This document shows positions 51,479 to 60,910 of a stretch of 64,000 bases of DNA, one piece after another; within the stretch, counting starts at the first letter, position 1; every line of letters begins with the position of its first letter. A program made the position numbers and the translations under genes. This DNA is from Chryseobacterium sp. FH2 (GTDB lineage Bacteria; Bacteroidota; Bacteroidia; Flavobacteriales; Weeksellaceae). The notes below the pieces were generated by a model, which saw only the letters and a list, made by a program, of their open reading frames with translations, had not been told where the DNA came from and did no database searches. The stretch spans positions 248,001 through 312,000 of the forward strand of contig NZ_LFNE01000004.1 of the NCBI RefSeq assembly GCF_001045455.1, written 5' to 3'.

Positions 51479-52051
51479 ATGAAAGTTAACACAGCAACTA
51501 AAAAAACAAGTGCTAAAGTGGCCCCGGCAAAAAAAGCAGCTCCGAAAACTCCCGCCAAGAAAGATGCAGCAAAAGGATTGAAAGATCTATTTGAAGATTC
51601 CCTGAAAGACATTTATTGGGCAGAGAAGGCGCTTGTGAAAGCATTGCCGAAAATGCAGAAAAATGCAACCAGCGAAAAGCTGAAAACTGCTATTGAAAAA
51701 CATATTACCGAAACTGAGGGACATGTAGACAGATTGGAAAAATGTTTTAAAGCTTTGGGAAAAAAAGCTCAGGCCAAAAAATGCGATGCCATGCAAGGAT
51801 TATTAGATGAAGGCAAAAGCATTATGGAGGAGACCCAGCCAGGAGCGGTAAGAGATGCAGGTATTATCGCTGCTGCGCAAAAAGTAGAGCATTATGAAAT
51901 CGCTACTTACGGTACCCTAGCCGCTTATGCCAAAGTTTTAAAAGAAGATGAATGTCTTAAAAATTTGCTAAAAACTCTTCAAGAAGAAAAGAACTGTGAT
52001 TCTACCTTAACAAAAATCGCTGATACCACTTTAAATGCTAAAGCAAAGTAA
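51479..52051 (+). CDS. DUF892 (YciF-type) ferritin-like protein with histone-H1-like N-terminal tail
   Basis: Residues 35-190 are the all-helical YciE/YciF ferritin-like domain (LKDLFEDSLKDIYWAEKAL, EKHITETEGHVDRLEKCF, AQKVEHYEIATYGTLAAYA), with Glu and ExxH positions for a di-metal site. The first 33 residues are almost only Lys, Ala, Pro and Thr (AKVAPAKKAAPKTPAKK), like the tail of histone H1 or the HupB/Dps extensions. I infer DNA or polyphosphate binding by the tail and stress-linked oxidation or iron handling by the core. It is last in the small stress cluster and followed by a terminator. Confidence 0.85.
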   Translation: MKVNTATKKTSAKVAPAKKAAPKTPAKKDAAKGLKDLFEDSLKDIYWAEKALVKALPKMQKNATSEKLKTAIEKHITETEGHVDRLEKCFKALGKKAQAKKCDAMQGLLDEGKSIMEETQPGAVRDAGIIAAAQKVEHYEIATYGTLAAYAKVLKEDECLKNLLKTLQEEKNCDSTLTKIADTTLNAKAK

Positions 52052-52071
52052 AAGTAATTTACAGCAATTAA

Positions 52072-52106
52072 AAATTTAAGAGACCTCTACAGGTTTCTTA
52101 AATTTT
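52072..52106. terminator. Intrinsic terminator after the ferritin-like gene
   Basis: AAATTTAAGA plus ACCT pairs with AGGT plus TCTTAAATTT across a CTAC loop, followed by a run of T on the plus strand. It lies between two convergent genes. Confidence 0.85.
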
Positions 52107-52132
52107 TTTTTTGCTAGAAATTACTTAGCGAA

Positions 52133-53431
52133 TTATAACTCGGATTTCAGAACCTTTAACAATTCTGTCTGCTGAATCACATCATTTTTGCTGCTTATCA
52201 GATTATAATTTGCCTGAAGCCAATTGTTTCTTACTACAAAAAAAGTATAAGCATCCATTAGGCCTTCTTTATATTTTTCTTCTGATTTCTGAAAGGATAG
52301 TCTTTGATTTTCAAAATTTGATTCCAAAATACCATACTTTTCCTGAGCATTTAAAAATTGAGCTTTGATTGAGGTAATACTCTGTGTAAGATTATTAACA
52401 ATCAATTCTTTATCATAACTGAAATTAATCACATTCAATTTTGCAATTTCTGTATTGTTTTTGATCTGAAGCTTATTAAAAACCGGGATATTAAGTCCGA
52501 AAGACAGAGATTGATTCTTATTTTGAGTAAACTGATCTGAAAACCCCGTCGTAGAAATATCATTTTTACCTAAATATTTGTTATAAAAGCTTGACCAACT
52601 GTAACTTCCGGTAAGGCTTGGCAAATAAGCAGATCTTATGACATCTACATTTTTTTCCTGAGCTTTGATGTCTGCAATGATTGCCTGATATGCCGGATTA
52701 TTTTCTAATAACCTTTTAGTAAAATCAGGGGTATTAAAGTCTTCTTGTGATAAAATCTCTTCATTATTCATCACAAAATCTAAAGAATCCTGAGTAATAG
52801 CCAAAGCGTTAAGAAGATTAATTTTTGCCAAATCACGTTGGTTTTTCGCCGTCACCCACTGCTCCTGTAAGGTTCCTAAGTTGGCTTTTATATCATAAAT
52901 ATCACTTTTTGAACGGCTTCCTATCTCAGCTTCTTTTTCAGTTCGTTTAATTTGTTCTTCAATTCCTGAAATCTGAGTTTCTAAAACTTCAAGCCAGCTT
53001 TTACTGTTGTGATAGGCAAAAAACGTCTGGATAACATTCAGTTTTACTTCATTTTGAGCCTGTTTCAGTTTGTATGTGCTTGTTTCTTTGTTGAGTTTTG
53101 ACAAGGAGATAGTAACATAATTCCGCCAATTGAAAAGTTCAACATTTGCCTGTACTATAAACTGATCATACTGAGTATTAAGCGCTTCCCTCTGGTTATT
53201 TGATTGATTAATTGAAGAACCGAAACTATAACTATGATTCATCGCTGCATCTACAGAAGGCAATAGCATTCCCTTTGATGCAGCAATCTGTCTGTCATTT
53301 CTTTTAATATTTACTGTTGCCTGTTTTACAAGCGGATGGTTTGCAGAAGCATATTCCAGACACTGTTGCAGGTTCCAGGTTTGTTGTGCAGGAAATAACC
53401 CAACAAAAAATATGAAAATAAAATTTTTCAT
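52133..53431 (-). CDS. TolC-family outer-membrane efflux protein
   Basis: From the ATG at 53431 the 432-aa precursor has a signal peptide (MKNFIFIFFVGLFPAQQ) followed by LQQCLEYASANHPLVKQA, the standard opening of TolC-like proteins. The rest is two repeats of long helices with short strands, NKLQIKNNTEIAKLNV being the typical second-half strand-helix junction. An earlier ATG at 53485 would put 18 residues before the signal peptide and is rejected. It is the last gene of a four-gene MacAB-TolC-like operon, 53 nt after the permease, and provides the outer-membrane duct. Confidence 0.92.
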   Translation of the reverse strand: MKNFIFIFFVGLFPAQQTWNLQQCLEYASANHPLVKQATVNIKRNDRQIAASKGMLLPSVDAAMNHSYSFGSSINQSNNQREALNTQYDQFIVQANVELFNWRNYVTISLSKLNKETSTYKLKQAQNEVKLNVIQTFFAYHNSKSWLEVLETQISGIEEQIKRTEKEAEIGSRSKSDIYDIKANLGTLQEQWVTAKNQRDLAKINLLNALAITQDSLDFVMNNEEILSQEDFNTPDFTKRLLENNPAYQAIIADIKAQEKNVDVIRSAYLPSLTGSYSWSSFYNKYLGKNDISTTGFSDQFTQNKNQSLSFGLNIPVFNKLQIKNNTEIAKLNVINFSYDKELIVNNLTQSITSIKAQFLNAQEKYGILESNFENQRLSFQKSEEKYKEGLMDAYTFFVVRNNWLQANYNLISSKNDVIQQTELLKVLKSEL

Positions 53432-53484
53432 GTAAAAAATTAATTTAAATATATTGTAATGAAAATAAGACTTTCCAATAAGCA

Positions 53485-55899
53485 TTATTCGTATTTAAGA
53501 TATTTTACAAGATTCACTTTTGTTGCCTGATAAGCTTTGATGCTTACAACCACAAATGTCAAAAGAAGCAGAACAAACAAACTAAAGATAAACGGCCAAA
53601 CCGGCATATCAATCCGGTAAGCGAAATCTTTCAGCCATTCGTTCATCAGATAATAGCTTATCGGAATACTAATTAAAACAGCAATTAACGTAATCCAAAG
53701 GAATTGTTTTGTTAAACCAACAATGAGAATCCCATCTGAAGCACCTAACGTTTTTCTGATAGCAACATCTTTCAGCTTCTGCTCAATCATCAATGAAGAT
53801 AAAGCAAATAGCCCTAATAACGCCACCATCAAAACCATTGCGTTCAGAATTGTAAAAAGTGTCTGCTGTTTCTGATATCTTTCGAATGTTTTTGCAAATT
53901 TTTTATCAATAAAATATGAATCAAAAGGATAGCCCGGCTCTACATTATCCATCCAATAACTCTTAAGCCTTTTTACGGTCCCTTCTATGTCATCTGCTTT
54001 TAGTTTTAATTGAATGTTGTTCATATTGAATCTTTTCCATTCGGTTTCCCTATAGTGGAAAAATATCATCGGCTCTACTTCACTTTGCAAGCTTCTGATA
54101 TTGAAATCCTTTATAATCCCAACAATATGATATGGCTTATAATCAAATCCTGGCCTGATGTCTCTTTTCATTGCCTGATCGTTTGTCCATCCAAATTTCC
54201 TGACAAAAGCTTCATTCACCAATGCACTATTTATCGTATCTGAGGATAATTTTGGGTTCAGCCAACGCCCTTTGAGAAGCTTAACTCCCATAAACTGAAG
54301 ATAACCATAGTCCATAGAACCGTGCTGCGCATTGATACTGGTGTTCATATAATCCATATTAGAACTGCTGTAATTGTTGGTTCCGGGAGGCGCTTCTCCA
54401 TACGAAATACTTTCTACACCCTGAATTTTCGCCATTTCGGTTCTTAGCCTTTCATATTTCAGCCAAGGTTTTCCGTTGCTATAATCATTAAAATTAATCT
54501 GAAAAATTTGATTTCCATTGAAACCTAAATCTTTATTCATCATATATTTCACCTGTTGACTGATAACCAATCCGCCGATAATAAAAAATGAAGAAATAAT
54601 CAATTGTAAGGTCAGAATTCCGTTTCTGAGCCAGATTCCGTGCTTGCTTCTGGCAAAATTTCCTTTTAAGGTTTCTATTGCTTTAAAGTTAGCAAGATAA
54701 GTCGCTGGAATTAGTCCTGAAACAAGCGTCACCAGAATCACCATCAAGAATGAATAAAAGTAAATATGCCAATCGTCCATCACGATTTCCTTCTCATAAA
54801 ACTTGTTGAAGCTTGGTAAAAGAAGCTCTGTCAATGCTAGGGACAAAAGATACGAAACAAAACAAATCACAAAAGTCTCCAATAAAAACTGAAGAATAAG
54901 TTTAGATTTTGTACTTCCAATCGCTTTTCTTACCCCAATTTCTTTAGCTCGCTGGGCAGCTTGTGCCGTTTTCAGATTGATGAAATTAATTGCTGATAAA
55001 ATCACAATCAGAACAGAAAGTGCGAACAGAATCATCAACGTTTTGAAATCCGGTTTTCCGAACCACGATGATTCAGCGTGAAGTTTTATTTTGTCAAGTG
55101 AAGTTAATATAGACGACGTCGGTCCATAAGTATCAATATATTGCTGAGGTGTCATTCCTGTATTTTTGGAATTTCTCTTCGCTCGCATCATTATGATATC
55201 CTGAAATTTTCTTTCAAAGGCTTTTGGGTCTGCATCTTTTTTCAGCAGGAAAAATCCGGCATAATTGAAATTTCCCCATTGTTCCTTATCATTTTTCAAC
55301 TGCTCTGCAGGTTTTATAACAAATTCAGGTTTTATCTGGCTGTTTCCTTTGGGAAGTTCATATACAGACGTTACTATAAAGTCCTTATTATTGAGTTTGA
55401 TGGTTTCTCCGACAACATCAGTTTTACCAAACAGCTTTTTGGCAGTTCCTGTAGAGATACTGATATTGTTGTCATTTTTAAATGCCTCTTTATAGCTTCC
55501 TGCGGCTAGTGTAAATGGAAAAAGATTGAAAAAATTATCACTTACCATAAAACCTTCTTCGACATAAGCAGTTTTATTTTTGGTTATCATTTTATAGGCA
55601 ATTCCATTGTTGGTTATCAAAACATAATCCTGAACTTCAGAGATTCGTTTAGAAGCATTTTCTGCTAACGGATAAGAAATAGCTGCTCCGTAAATATTTT
55701 CTTTTTTATTATAAGTCTGGAAATAATAAATATTATCTTTCTTCGGGTTCCATTTTTCGAAAGATTCTTCGTCATTCCAATGCATCAGAATGAGCATAAA
55801 TCCGGTAAGACCAACTGTCAGTCCAAACAAATTGATTACAGTTGACAACCAGTTTTTTTTATAATTGATGAAAGCAATTTTGAGCCAGTTATTAAACAT
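53485..55899 (-). CDS. MacB-like ABC transporter permease (double FtsX)
   Basis: The 804-aa protein starts at the ATG at 55899 (MFNNWLKIAFINYKKNWLS). It has a first membrane helix, a MacB-type periplasmic domain and an FtsX domain with AKEIGVRKAIGSTKSKLILQFL. A second periplasmic domain and second FtsX domain with LKDVAIRKTLGASDGILIVGL follow, ending near the C-terminus. The tandem arrangement gives eight helices and is the common Bacteroidota form. It works with the separate ATPase upstream and the fusion protein. Substrate unknown; MacAB relatives move peptides, lipids or macrolides from the periplasm. Confidence 0.92.
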   Translation of the reverse strand: MFNNWLKIAFINYKKNWLSTVINLFGLTVGLTGFMLILMHWNDEESFEKWNPKKDNIYYFQTYNKKENIYGAAISYPLAENASKRISEVQDYVLITNNGIAYKMITKNKTAYVEEGFMVSDNFFNLFPFTLAAGSYKEAFKNDNNISISTGTAKKLFGKTDVVGETIKLNNKDFIVTSVYELPKGNSQIKPEFVIKPAEQLKNDKEQWGNFNYAGFFLLKKDADPKAFERKFQDIIMMRAKRNSKNTGMTPQQYIDTYGPTSSILTSLDKIKLHAESSWFGKPDFKTLMILFALSVLIVILSAINFINLKTAQAAQRAKEIGVRKAIGSTKSKLILQFLLETFVICFVSYLLSLALTELLLPSFNKFYEKEIVMDDWHIYFYSFLMVILVTLVSGLIPATYLANFKAIETLKGNFARSKHGIWLRNGILTLQLIISSFFIIGGLVISQQVKYMMNKDLGFNGNQIFQINFNDYSNGKPWLKYERLRTEMAKIQGVESISYGEAPPGTNNYSSSNMDYMNTSINAQHGSMDYGYLQFMGVKLLKGRWLNPKLSSDTINSALVNEAFVRKFGWTNDQAMKRDIRPGFDYKPYHIVGIIKDFNIRSLQSEVEPMIFFHYRETEWKRFNMNNIQLKLKADDIEGTVKRLKSYWMDNVEPGYPFDSYFIDKKFAKTFERYQKQQTLFTILNAMVLMVALLGLFALSSLMIEQKLKDVAIRKTLGASDGILIVGLTKQFLWITLIAVLISIPISYYLMNEWLKDFAYRIDMPVWPFIFSLFVLLLLTFVVVSIKAYQATKVNLVKYLKYE

Positions 55900-56023
55900 A
55901 ATTTTATAATTATTTAGCAATGAAGGCATATTCTCAACACGACATAAGTCGAAAATATATCTAACATCAAAGAAGCAGAGCTTCCACGGTTATTAATTTT
56001 AGAATATAATTTAGTTGATGAAA

Positions 56024-56746
56024 CTATTGCAGTTCTTTAGCGTCCGCTTTTTCAAAGACATCTTTTCTTTGAGAAGCATGTTCTTCATTAAATATTTCGC
56101 CGTCTTTCATATTTACAATCCTTGATGCAAAACCTGCATCGTAAGAAGAATGCGTTACCATCACAATGGTAGAACCTTCCCTGTGAAGTTCTGCTAAAAG
56201 ATTCATCACTTCATTGCCATTTGAACTGTCAAGATTTCCCGTAGGTTCATCAGCAAGAATTAATCTCGGTTTCGTTACCAGAGCCCTTGCAACTGCCGCT
56301 CTCTGCTGTTGTCCCCCTGAGAGCTGTTGTGGATAGTGCTTTGCACGATGGCTGATATTTATTTGTTCCATAATTTCCTCGACACGCTTTTTCCTTTCAG
56401 AAGAGGAGACACCGTTATAAATTAATGGTAATTCTATATTTTCATAAACATTTAGCTCGTCTATCAGATTAAAATTTTGGAAAATAAATCCTATATTTTT
56501 CTTTCGAATCGCAGACTTCTTTTTTTCTCCTGCCTTGATTGTTTCCTCTCCCGCAAATTTGTAGGAACCGGAAGAAGCATCATCCAATAAGCCAAGAATA
56601 TTAAGAAATGTAGATTTTCCACAACCTGAAGGCCCCATAATGGCTACAAACTCTCCTTCTTTGATATTAAGGCTTATGTTGCTCAGGGCATTGGTCTGTA
56701 CGTCCTCAGTTTTATAAATTTTAGAAAGATTCTGAATATTGATCAT
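56024..56746 (-). CDS. MacB/LolD-type ABC transporter ATPase
   Basis: The 240-aa ATPase has Walker A IMGPSGCGKSTFLNILGLLD, signature LSGGQQQRAAVARAL, Walker B RLILADEPTGNLDSSNG and switch His in VTHSSYDA, all typical of the MacB/LolD family that powers FtsX-type permeases. It lies 29 nt after the membrane-fusion gene and 124 nt before the permease gene, in the same operon. The C-terminal 20 residues are a charged extension. Confidence 0.94.
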   Translation of the reverse strand: MINIQNLSKIYKTEDVQTNALSNISLNIKEGEFVAIMGPSGCGKSTFLNILGLLDDASSGSYKFAGEETIKAGEKKKSAIRKKNIGFIFQNFNLIDELNVYENIELPLIYNGVSSSERKKRVEEIMEQINISHRAKHYPQQLSGGQQQRAAVARALVTKPRLILADEPTGNLDSSNGNEVMNLLAELHREGSTIVMVTHSSYDAGFASRIVNMKDGEIFNEEHASQRKDVFEKADAKELQ

Positions 56747-56775
56747 TGTAATTCTTGTTTACGTTTAAAGTTTAA

Positions 56776-58023
56776 TTAATTTTTATTTTTAATCTCAAGG
56801 ATTTCGTATTTTTTAATATCTGAATAATCTGATGTTATCACGGTTTCACCACTTTTCAGCCCTGAAACAACTTCGTAATATAAAGGATTTTCACGGCCCA
56901 AAACAATATTTCTTTTCTCTGCTTTATTTCCCTTTATTACAAAGATCCATTTTCCGTTGGTATCTTTATAAAAATTCCCTTTAGGAATCATCATGCTTTG
57001 AGTATCTGCTGAAAGCTTAAGTTTAACGCCAAAAGTCATCCCTATTTTCAGGTTTTGCGGTTTTTCGTCTGTAAAATTCAGTTCTGTGGAAAATTGACCG
57101 TCTTTTACTTCAGGAAGAATTTTTGTAATAATCACATTGTATTGCTTACCATCATTATCCAAATTTCCTTTAATGCCGTTCTGAAGTTTATTAATGTAAT
57201 ATTCATCAACTTTGGCAACCAGCTTATATCCATCCATCCAATCAATTTTACCAATGCTCTGCCCTGTAGTAAGATTTTCTCCGATTGAAACATTAAAAGA
57301 TGACAGCCGCCCGGATGCAGGTGCCATAATCAAAAAGTTATTTTTATTGGAACGTAATATCTCAAGACTTTTTTCCATTTGGCTGATGGAGGAATTAACA
57401 GCAGCTATCTGTGAACCTCTGGATTTTTTTTCGTTAAAAGCTCCTTTTTCTATGATTGATTTTCTTTGTTTCTGATAATTAAGATTCTGCAGGCTTATAT
57501 CATAGTCTGTCTTTTTACCTATTTCCGCATCATAAAGACGTTTTTGTAAATTATATGATTGCAAAGCTGTATTATAATCATTTTGAGACTGTAATAGTTC
57601 TTTATCTTCAGCAAACTCCTGATTTTTAAGTTCAAGAAGGGTACTTCTCATCTGGCTGATTTGCTGCATAATACCCGTTTCCTGATTCAGGTAATTAAAT
57701 TCTGTATTCGGATTGTAAACCTGTGCGATTGGCTGACCTTTGATCAGCATCTGCCCGTCCTCAGCAAATAGTTGCTTTATCGCACCACCTTCCAAAACAT
57801 TTACCAGAGAAGAGTTCAGAGATTGCGTCTGTGCAGTTACCATCAGCATATCTTCAAACTTCCCATGTGTAACTTCATCAGCCTGAATCTCTTCTGTTGA
57901 AATATTATACGTCTTTTTTTGTTTGATAAAATACATGCTGAAGAGGGATAATCCCACAATTATCAACAATCCGGTTAAAACAAATTTCAGTTTAGATTTC
58001 TTTTTTACTATTTTCGTATCCAT
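56776..58023 (-). CDS. HlyD/MacA-type membrane fusion protein
   Basis: The 415-aa protein, started at the ATG at 58023, has one N-terminal membrane helix (FVLTGLLIIVGLSLFSMYF). A biotinyl-lipoyl-like half-motif, a long coiled-coil hairpin (about 95-230), the second lipoyl half (FLIMAPASGRLSSFNVSIGE) and beta-barrel and membrane-proximal domains (NLKIGMTFGVKLKLS, LYYEVVSGLKSGETVI) follow. It bridges the FtsX-type permease and TolC. The start lies about 22 nt after the predicted start point of a sigma-54 promoter. It is the first gene of the efflux operon. Confidence 0.92.
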   Translation of the reverse strand: MDTKIVKKKSKLKFVLTGLLIIVGLSLFSMYFIKQKKTYNISTEEIQADEVTHGKFEDMLMVTAQTQSLNSSLVNVLEGGAIKQLFAEDGQMLIKGQPIAQVYNPNTEFNYLNQETGIMQQISQMRSTLLELKNQEFAEDKELLQSQNDYNTALQSYNLQKRLYDAEIGKKTDYDISLQNLNYQKQRKSIIEKGAFNEKKSRGSQIAAVNSSISQMEKSLEILRSNKNNFLIMAPASGRLSSFNVSIGENLTTGQSIGKIDWMDGYKLVAKVDEYYINKLQNGIKGNLDNDGKQYNVIITKILPEVKDGQFSTELNFTDEKPQNLKIGMTFGVKLKLSADTQSMMIPKGNFYKDTNGKWIFVIKGNKAEKRNIVLGRENPLYYEVVSGLKSGETVITSDYSDIKKYEILEIKNKN

Positions 58024-58055
58024 ATTAAGATAACTCGTTTGCTTACAATTAATTA

Positions 58056-58071
58056 CACAATGCAAGTGCCA
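58056..58071 (-). promoter_or_regulatory. Sigma-54 (-24/-12) promoter of the efflux operon
   Basis: Read on the minus strand this is TGGCACTTGCATTGTG. TGGCAC fits the -24 element exactly; GG and GT are separated by exactly 10 nt; the -12 element is TTGT instead of TTGC, one mismatch. It lies just upstream of the first efflux gene and opposite an NtrC-type activator gene. Confidence 0.72.
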
Positions 58072-58135
58072 TAAAATTATAATTTTGTAAGTCTTTGAAA
58101 ATCTGGAATAAAGCTTTAAAATCTATTCTGAAAAC

Positions 58136-58172
58136 TGTTCATTTTCGAACACTTTTTGTACGAAAACGAACA
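58136..58172. promoter_or_regulatory. Inverted repeat, probable activator-binding site (UAS)
   Basis: TGTTCATTTTCG (58136-58147) and CGAAAACGAACA (58161-58172) are inverted repeats matching at 11 of 12 positions, 13 bp apart. The centre is about 97 bp upstream of the sigma-54 -12 element, the usual enhancer distance, and about 74 bp before the activator gene start, allowing autoregulation. Confidence 0.7.
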
Positions 58173-58227
58173 CTGAGCTTATATTTTTCAAATGAGTTTT
58201 TTTTATTTTAATTAATTATTAAAGATA

Positions 58228-59571
58228 ATGCGTAAAAAAGAAGCTCATATTTTGATTGTAGACGATGATGAAGATATTTTATTTTCTGCAAAGGTTTGGC
58301 TTAAAAAATTTTTCTCACAGGTGAGCTGTCTCAGCCAACCGTCAAAAATCGTCAAATTTTTAACTGAAAATCAAATTGACACCGTTGTTTTAGATATGAA
58401 TTTTAGAAAAGGATTCGAAAATGGCCAGGATGGTCTGTATTGGATGAACGAAATAAAAACCCTTGAGCCACAGCTTCCCATTATTCTCATGACCGCATAC
58501 GGTGAAGTGGAATTGGCAGTCGAAGCCTTAAAAAACGGAGCTTCTGATTTCATTCTCAAACCGTGGAATAACGAAAAACTGTACGCGTCCGTAAACCTTG
58601 CGGTAGATATTTCCCGAAAAAATAAAAAACTCAGTCAATGGGAAAATATTAATATAAAAAGCAATCAATATCAGCTGGATAGTCATTCGGATAAGATGCA
58701 TGAAGTCCTTGAACAAATAAAAAAAGTTTCCCCAACTGATGCCAATATTCTTCTTTTAGGTGAAAACGGAACGGGAAAATATGTTTTGGCGGAGTCTATT
58801 CATGAACAATCTAGCAGGAGAAGCGAACCTTTTGTGCATGTTGATTTAGGCAGTATTTCTGAAAATCTTTTTGAAGCTGAATTATTTGGGTATAAAAAAG
58901 GAGCTTTTACAGATGCTTATCAGGACTATGCAGGAAAAATAGAAAATGCCCAAAATGGGACTGTTTTTTTAGATGAAATAGGCAATCTTCCTCTGCAACT
59001 TCAAACTAAGCTGTTGAGTTTAATCCAAAACAGAAAACTATCCAGAATTGGAGAAACAAAAGAAAGATTATTAGATGTCCGCTTCATCTTTGCAACCAAT
59101 GAAAATCTGAAAAAAGCCGTAGCCGAGAACCGCTTCCGTCAGGATTTATATTATAGAATCAATACCGTAGAAATTAATATTCCCGCGTTAAGAGAGAGAC
59201 AGGAAGACATTGATATTCTTTCAGTATATTTTTTAGACAGATACAGGCTAAAATATCATAAACCCAATTTAGAATTATCCGAAAATCTATTAACTCAACT
59301 CAAAAATTACCGTTGGCCGGGAAACATTCGAGAGCTTGATCACTGCATAGAAAGAAGCGTAATTTTATCAAACGACAAACATCTTCAACTATTAATGCCT
59401 CAATCTGAAGAATATGAAAGTACAATTATCAATCTTAATATTGAAGAAATGGAAGAAACACTCATAAAAAAAGCTTTAACAAAACATAAAGGAAACATAT
59501 CTTTAGCTGCTGAGGATTTGGGGCTTTCAAGGGCTGCTTTATACAGAAGAATGGAAAAATTCGGATTATAA
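58228..59571 (+). CDS. Sigma-54-dependent response regulator (NtrC family)
   Basis: The 447-aa protein has a receiver (ILIVDDDEDILFS, D56 in TVVLDMNFRKG) and a central AAA+ domain with Walker A LGENGTGKYVLAESIH. The loop is GAFTDAYQ in place of the canonical GAFTGA, a variant also seen in other Bacteroidota members. Walker B is GTVFLDEIGNLPLQLQ and the arginine-finger region DVRFIFATN. A Fis-type helix-turn-helix closes it (NISLAAEDLGLSRAALYRRM). It is divergent from the efflux operon and 22 nt before its kinase. It most likely activates the sigma-54 promoter at 58056-58071 from the inverted repeat at 58136. Confidence 0.95.
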   Translation: MRKKEAHILIVDDDEDILFSAKVWLKKFFSQVSCLSQPSKIVKFLTENQIDTVVLDMNFRKGFENGQDGLYWMNEIKTLEPQLPIILMTAYGEVELAVEALKNGASDFILKPWNNEKLYASVNLAVDISRKNKKLSQWENINIKSNQYQLDSHSDKMHEVLEQIKKVSPTDANILLLGENGTGKYVLAESIHEQSSRRSEPFVHVDLGSISENLFEAELFGYKKGAFTDAYQDYAGKIENAQNGTVFLDEIGNLPLQLQTKLLSLIQNRKLSRIGETKERLLDVRFIFATNENLKKAVAENRFRQDLYYRINTVEINIPALRERQEDIDILSVYFLDRYRLKYHKPNLELSENLLTQLKNYRWPGNIRELDHCIERSVILSNDKHLQLLMPQSEEYESTIINLNIEEMEETLIKKALTKHKGNISLAAEDLGLSRAALYRRMEKFGL

Positions 59572-59593
59572 TTGAATATATATGTAAATTTTA

Positions 59594-60910
59594 ATGAGTA
59601 AAAATAATTACATCTGGTTGATTTACCTCTCTTTGTGTATCATCAGCGGAGTTTTATGTTATCATTTTTTTGTCAAAGAAAGATGGATTAATGTGATACT
59701 TTTTTCTTTACTGACTATTACGTTATTGTTTTTAGCAAACGCTTCATTTTTATCTCAAATTTCAAAAACAGAGAAAATTATTCAATCTATCATAAAAAAA
59801 GATTTTTCATTATTTCCAAAGGAAGAAGATTCTGATTTAATTAATAGCAGCATACATCTATATTATCAAAGTAAAAGCGAATACCTTTCTTTATCCTCCT
59901 ATAAACTACTTTATGAAAGTATTTTAGACCAATTAGATACTGGTCTGATGATTTTATCTGAAATAGAAAAGGAATGGAAGGTTTTTTATGTAAATCCTTC
60001 TTTCCTTGAAATTTTAGAAATCCCAAAATATAACTCTTGGGAACTGTATGCTTCTAAAATTCCTGAATTTTATCGAATAATTGAAAAGACAGATTATGAA
60101 AGCTCACAGGATTTCTTTGACATTTCTATTCGTCAAAATGCCAAACAGTCTTTTTCCCTGAGAACAAAACAAGTTAAGAATGTACAGCACCGGTTTTATA
60201 TTATAACTTTAGAATCTGTTCAGAAAATCATTGAACAAAAAGAAAAATTGGCTTGGAATAATCTCATGAAGGTTATTTCTCATGAACTTTTAAATACATT
60301 GACACCCGTTAATAGTTTAATCCAAAATTTAGAATATATTAGCAATCAAGATATTGTTGACAAAGATGATCAGGAAGAAATGAAAGAAAGTCTTATGATT
60401 ATCAATTCAAAATCAAAACAGCTTCTCAATTTTGTTGACGATTACAGGCAAGTCGCAGAGTTGCCAAAGCCCCTGTTTAAAAATGTTTCTCTAAAAAAAA
60501 TAACAGAATCTGCCATCGATTTTTTAAAACGGGAATTCGAAAAAAATAATATTCAGGTTATTTTAAATTTGGAAGATCATTTTGTTTCTGCGGATAAAAA
60601 AATGATAGAACGAAGTCTTATCAATCTGTATCTCAACGCGATATTTGCCGTTTCCGAGAAACAAAAAAAAATTATTAAAACCTCAATAAAATCACAAAAC
60701 AATCGAGTAATTTTAAGTGTAACAGATAATGGTTCAGGCATTACCAATGAAATCAAAGATAAAATTTTTCTTCCGTTTTTTACCACAAGAAATGGAGGCT
60801 CAGGAATTGGCCTTACTCTTTCAAAAAGTATTATGGAAGCTCATCGGGGATATCTTGTCTATGAACCATTGGAAGAAGGAAGCTGCTTTGAGATGTGGTT
60901 TATAAAATAA
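59594..60910 (+). CDS. Membrane histidine kinase partner of the sigma-54 regulator
   Basis: The 438-aa protein has two membrane helices close together at the N-terminus (about 6-24 and 32-55) with almost no periplasmic loop, so it probably senses at or inside the membrane or from the cytosol. A PAS-like region (about 110-210) is followed by the H box VISHELLNTLTPVNSL and the ATP-binding N, G1 and G2 boxes (INLYLNAIFAV, TDNGSGITNEIK, NGGSGIGLTLSKSI). It follows its regulator by 22 nt. The layout is that of NtrB-like kinases paired with envelope-stress or drug-efflux regulators. Signal unknown. Confidence 0.92.
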   Translation: MSKNNYIWLIYLSLCIISGVLCYHFFVKERWINVILFSLLTITLLFLANASFLSQISKTEKIIQSIIKKDFSLFPKEEDSDLINSSIHLYYQSKSEYLSLSSYKLLYESILDQLDTGLMILSEIEKEWKVFYVNPSFLEILEIPKYNSWELYASKIPEFYRIIEKTDYESSQDFFDISIRQNAKQSFSLRTKQVKNVQHRFYIITLESVQKIIEQKEKLAWNNLMKVISHELLNTLTPVNSLIQNLEYISNQDIVDKDDQEEMKESLMIINSKSKQLLNFVDDYRQVAELPKPLFKNVSLKKITESAIDFLKREFEKNNIQVILNLEDHFVSADKKMIERSLINLYLNAIFAVSEKQKKIIKTSIKSQNNRVILSVTDNGSGITNEIKDKIFLPFFTTRNGGSGIGLTLSKSIMEAHRGYLVYEPLEEGSCFEMWFIK

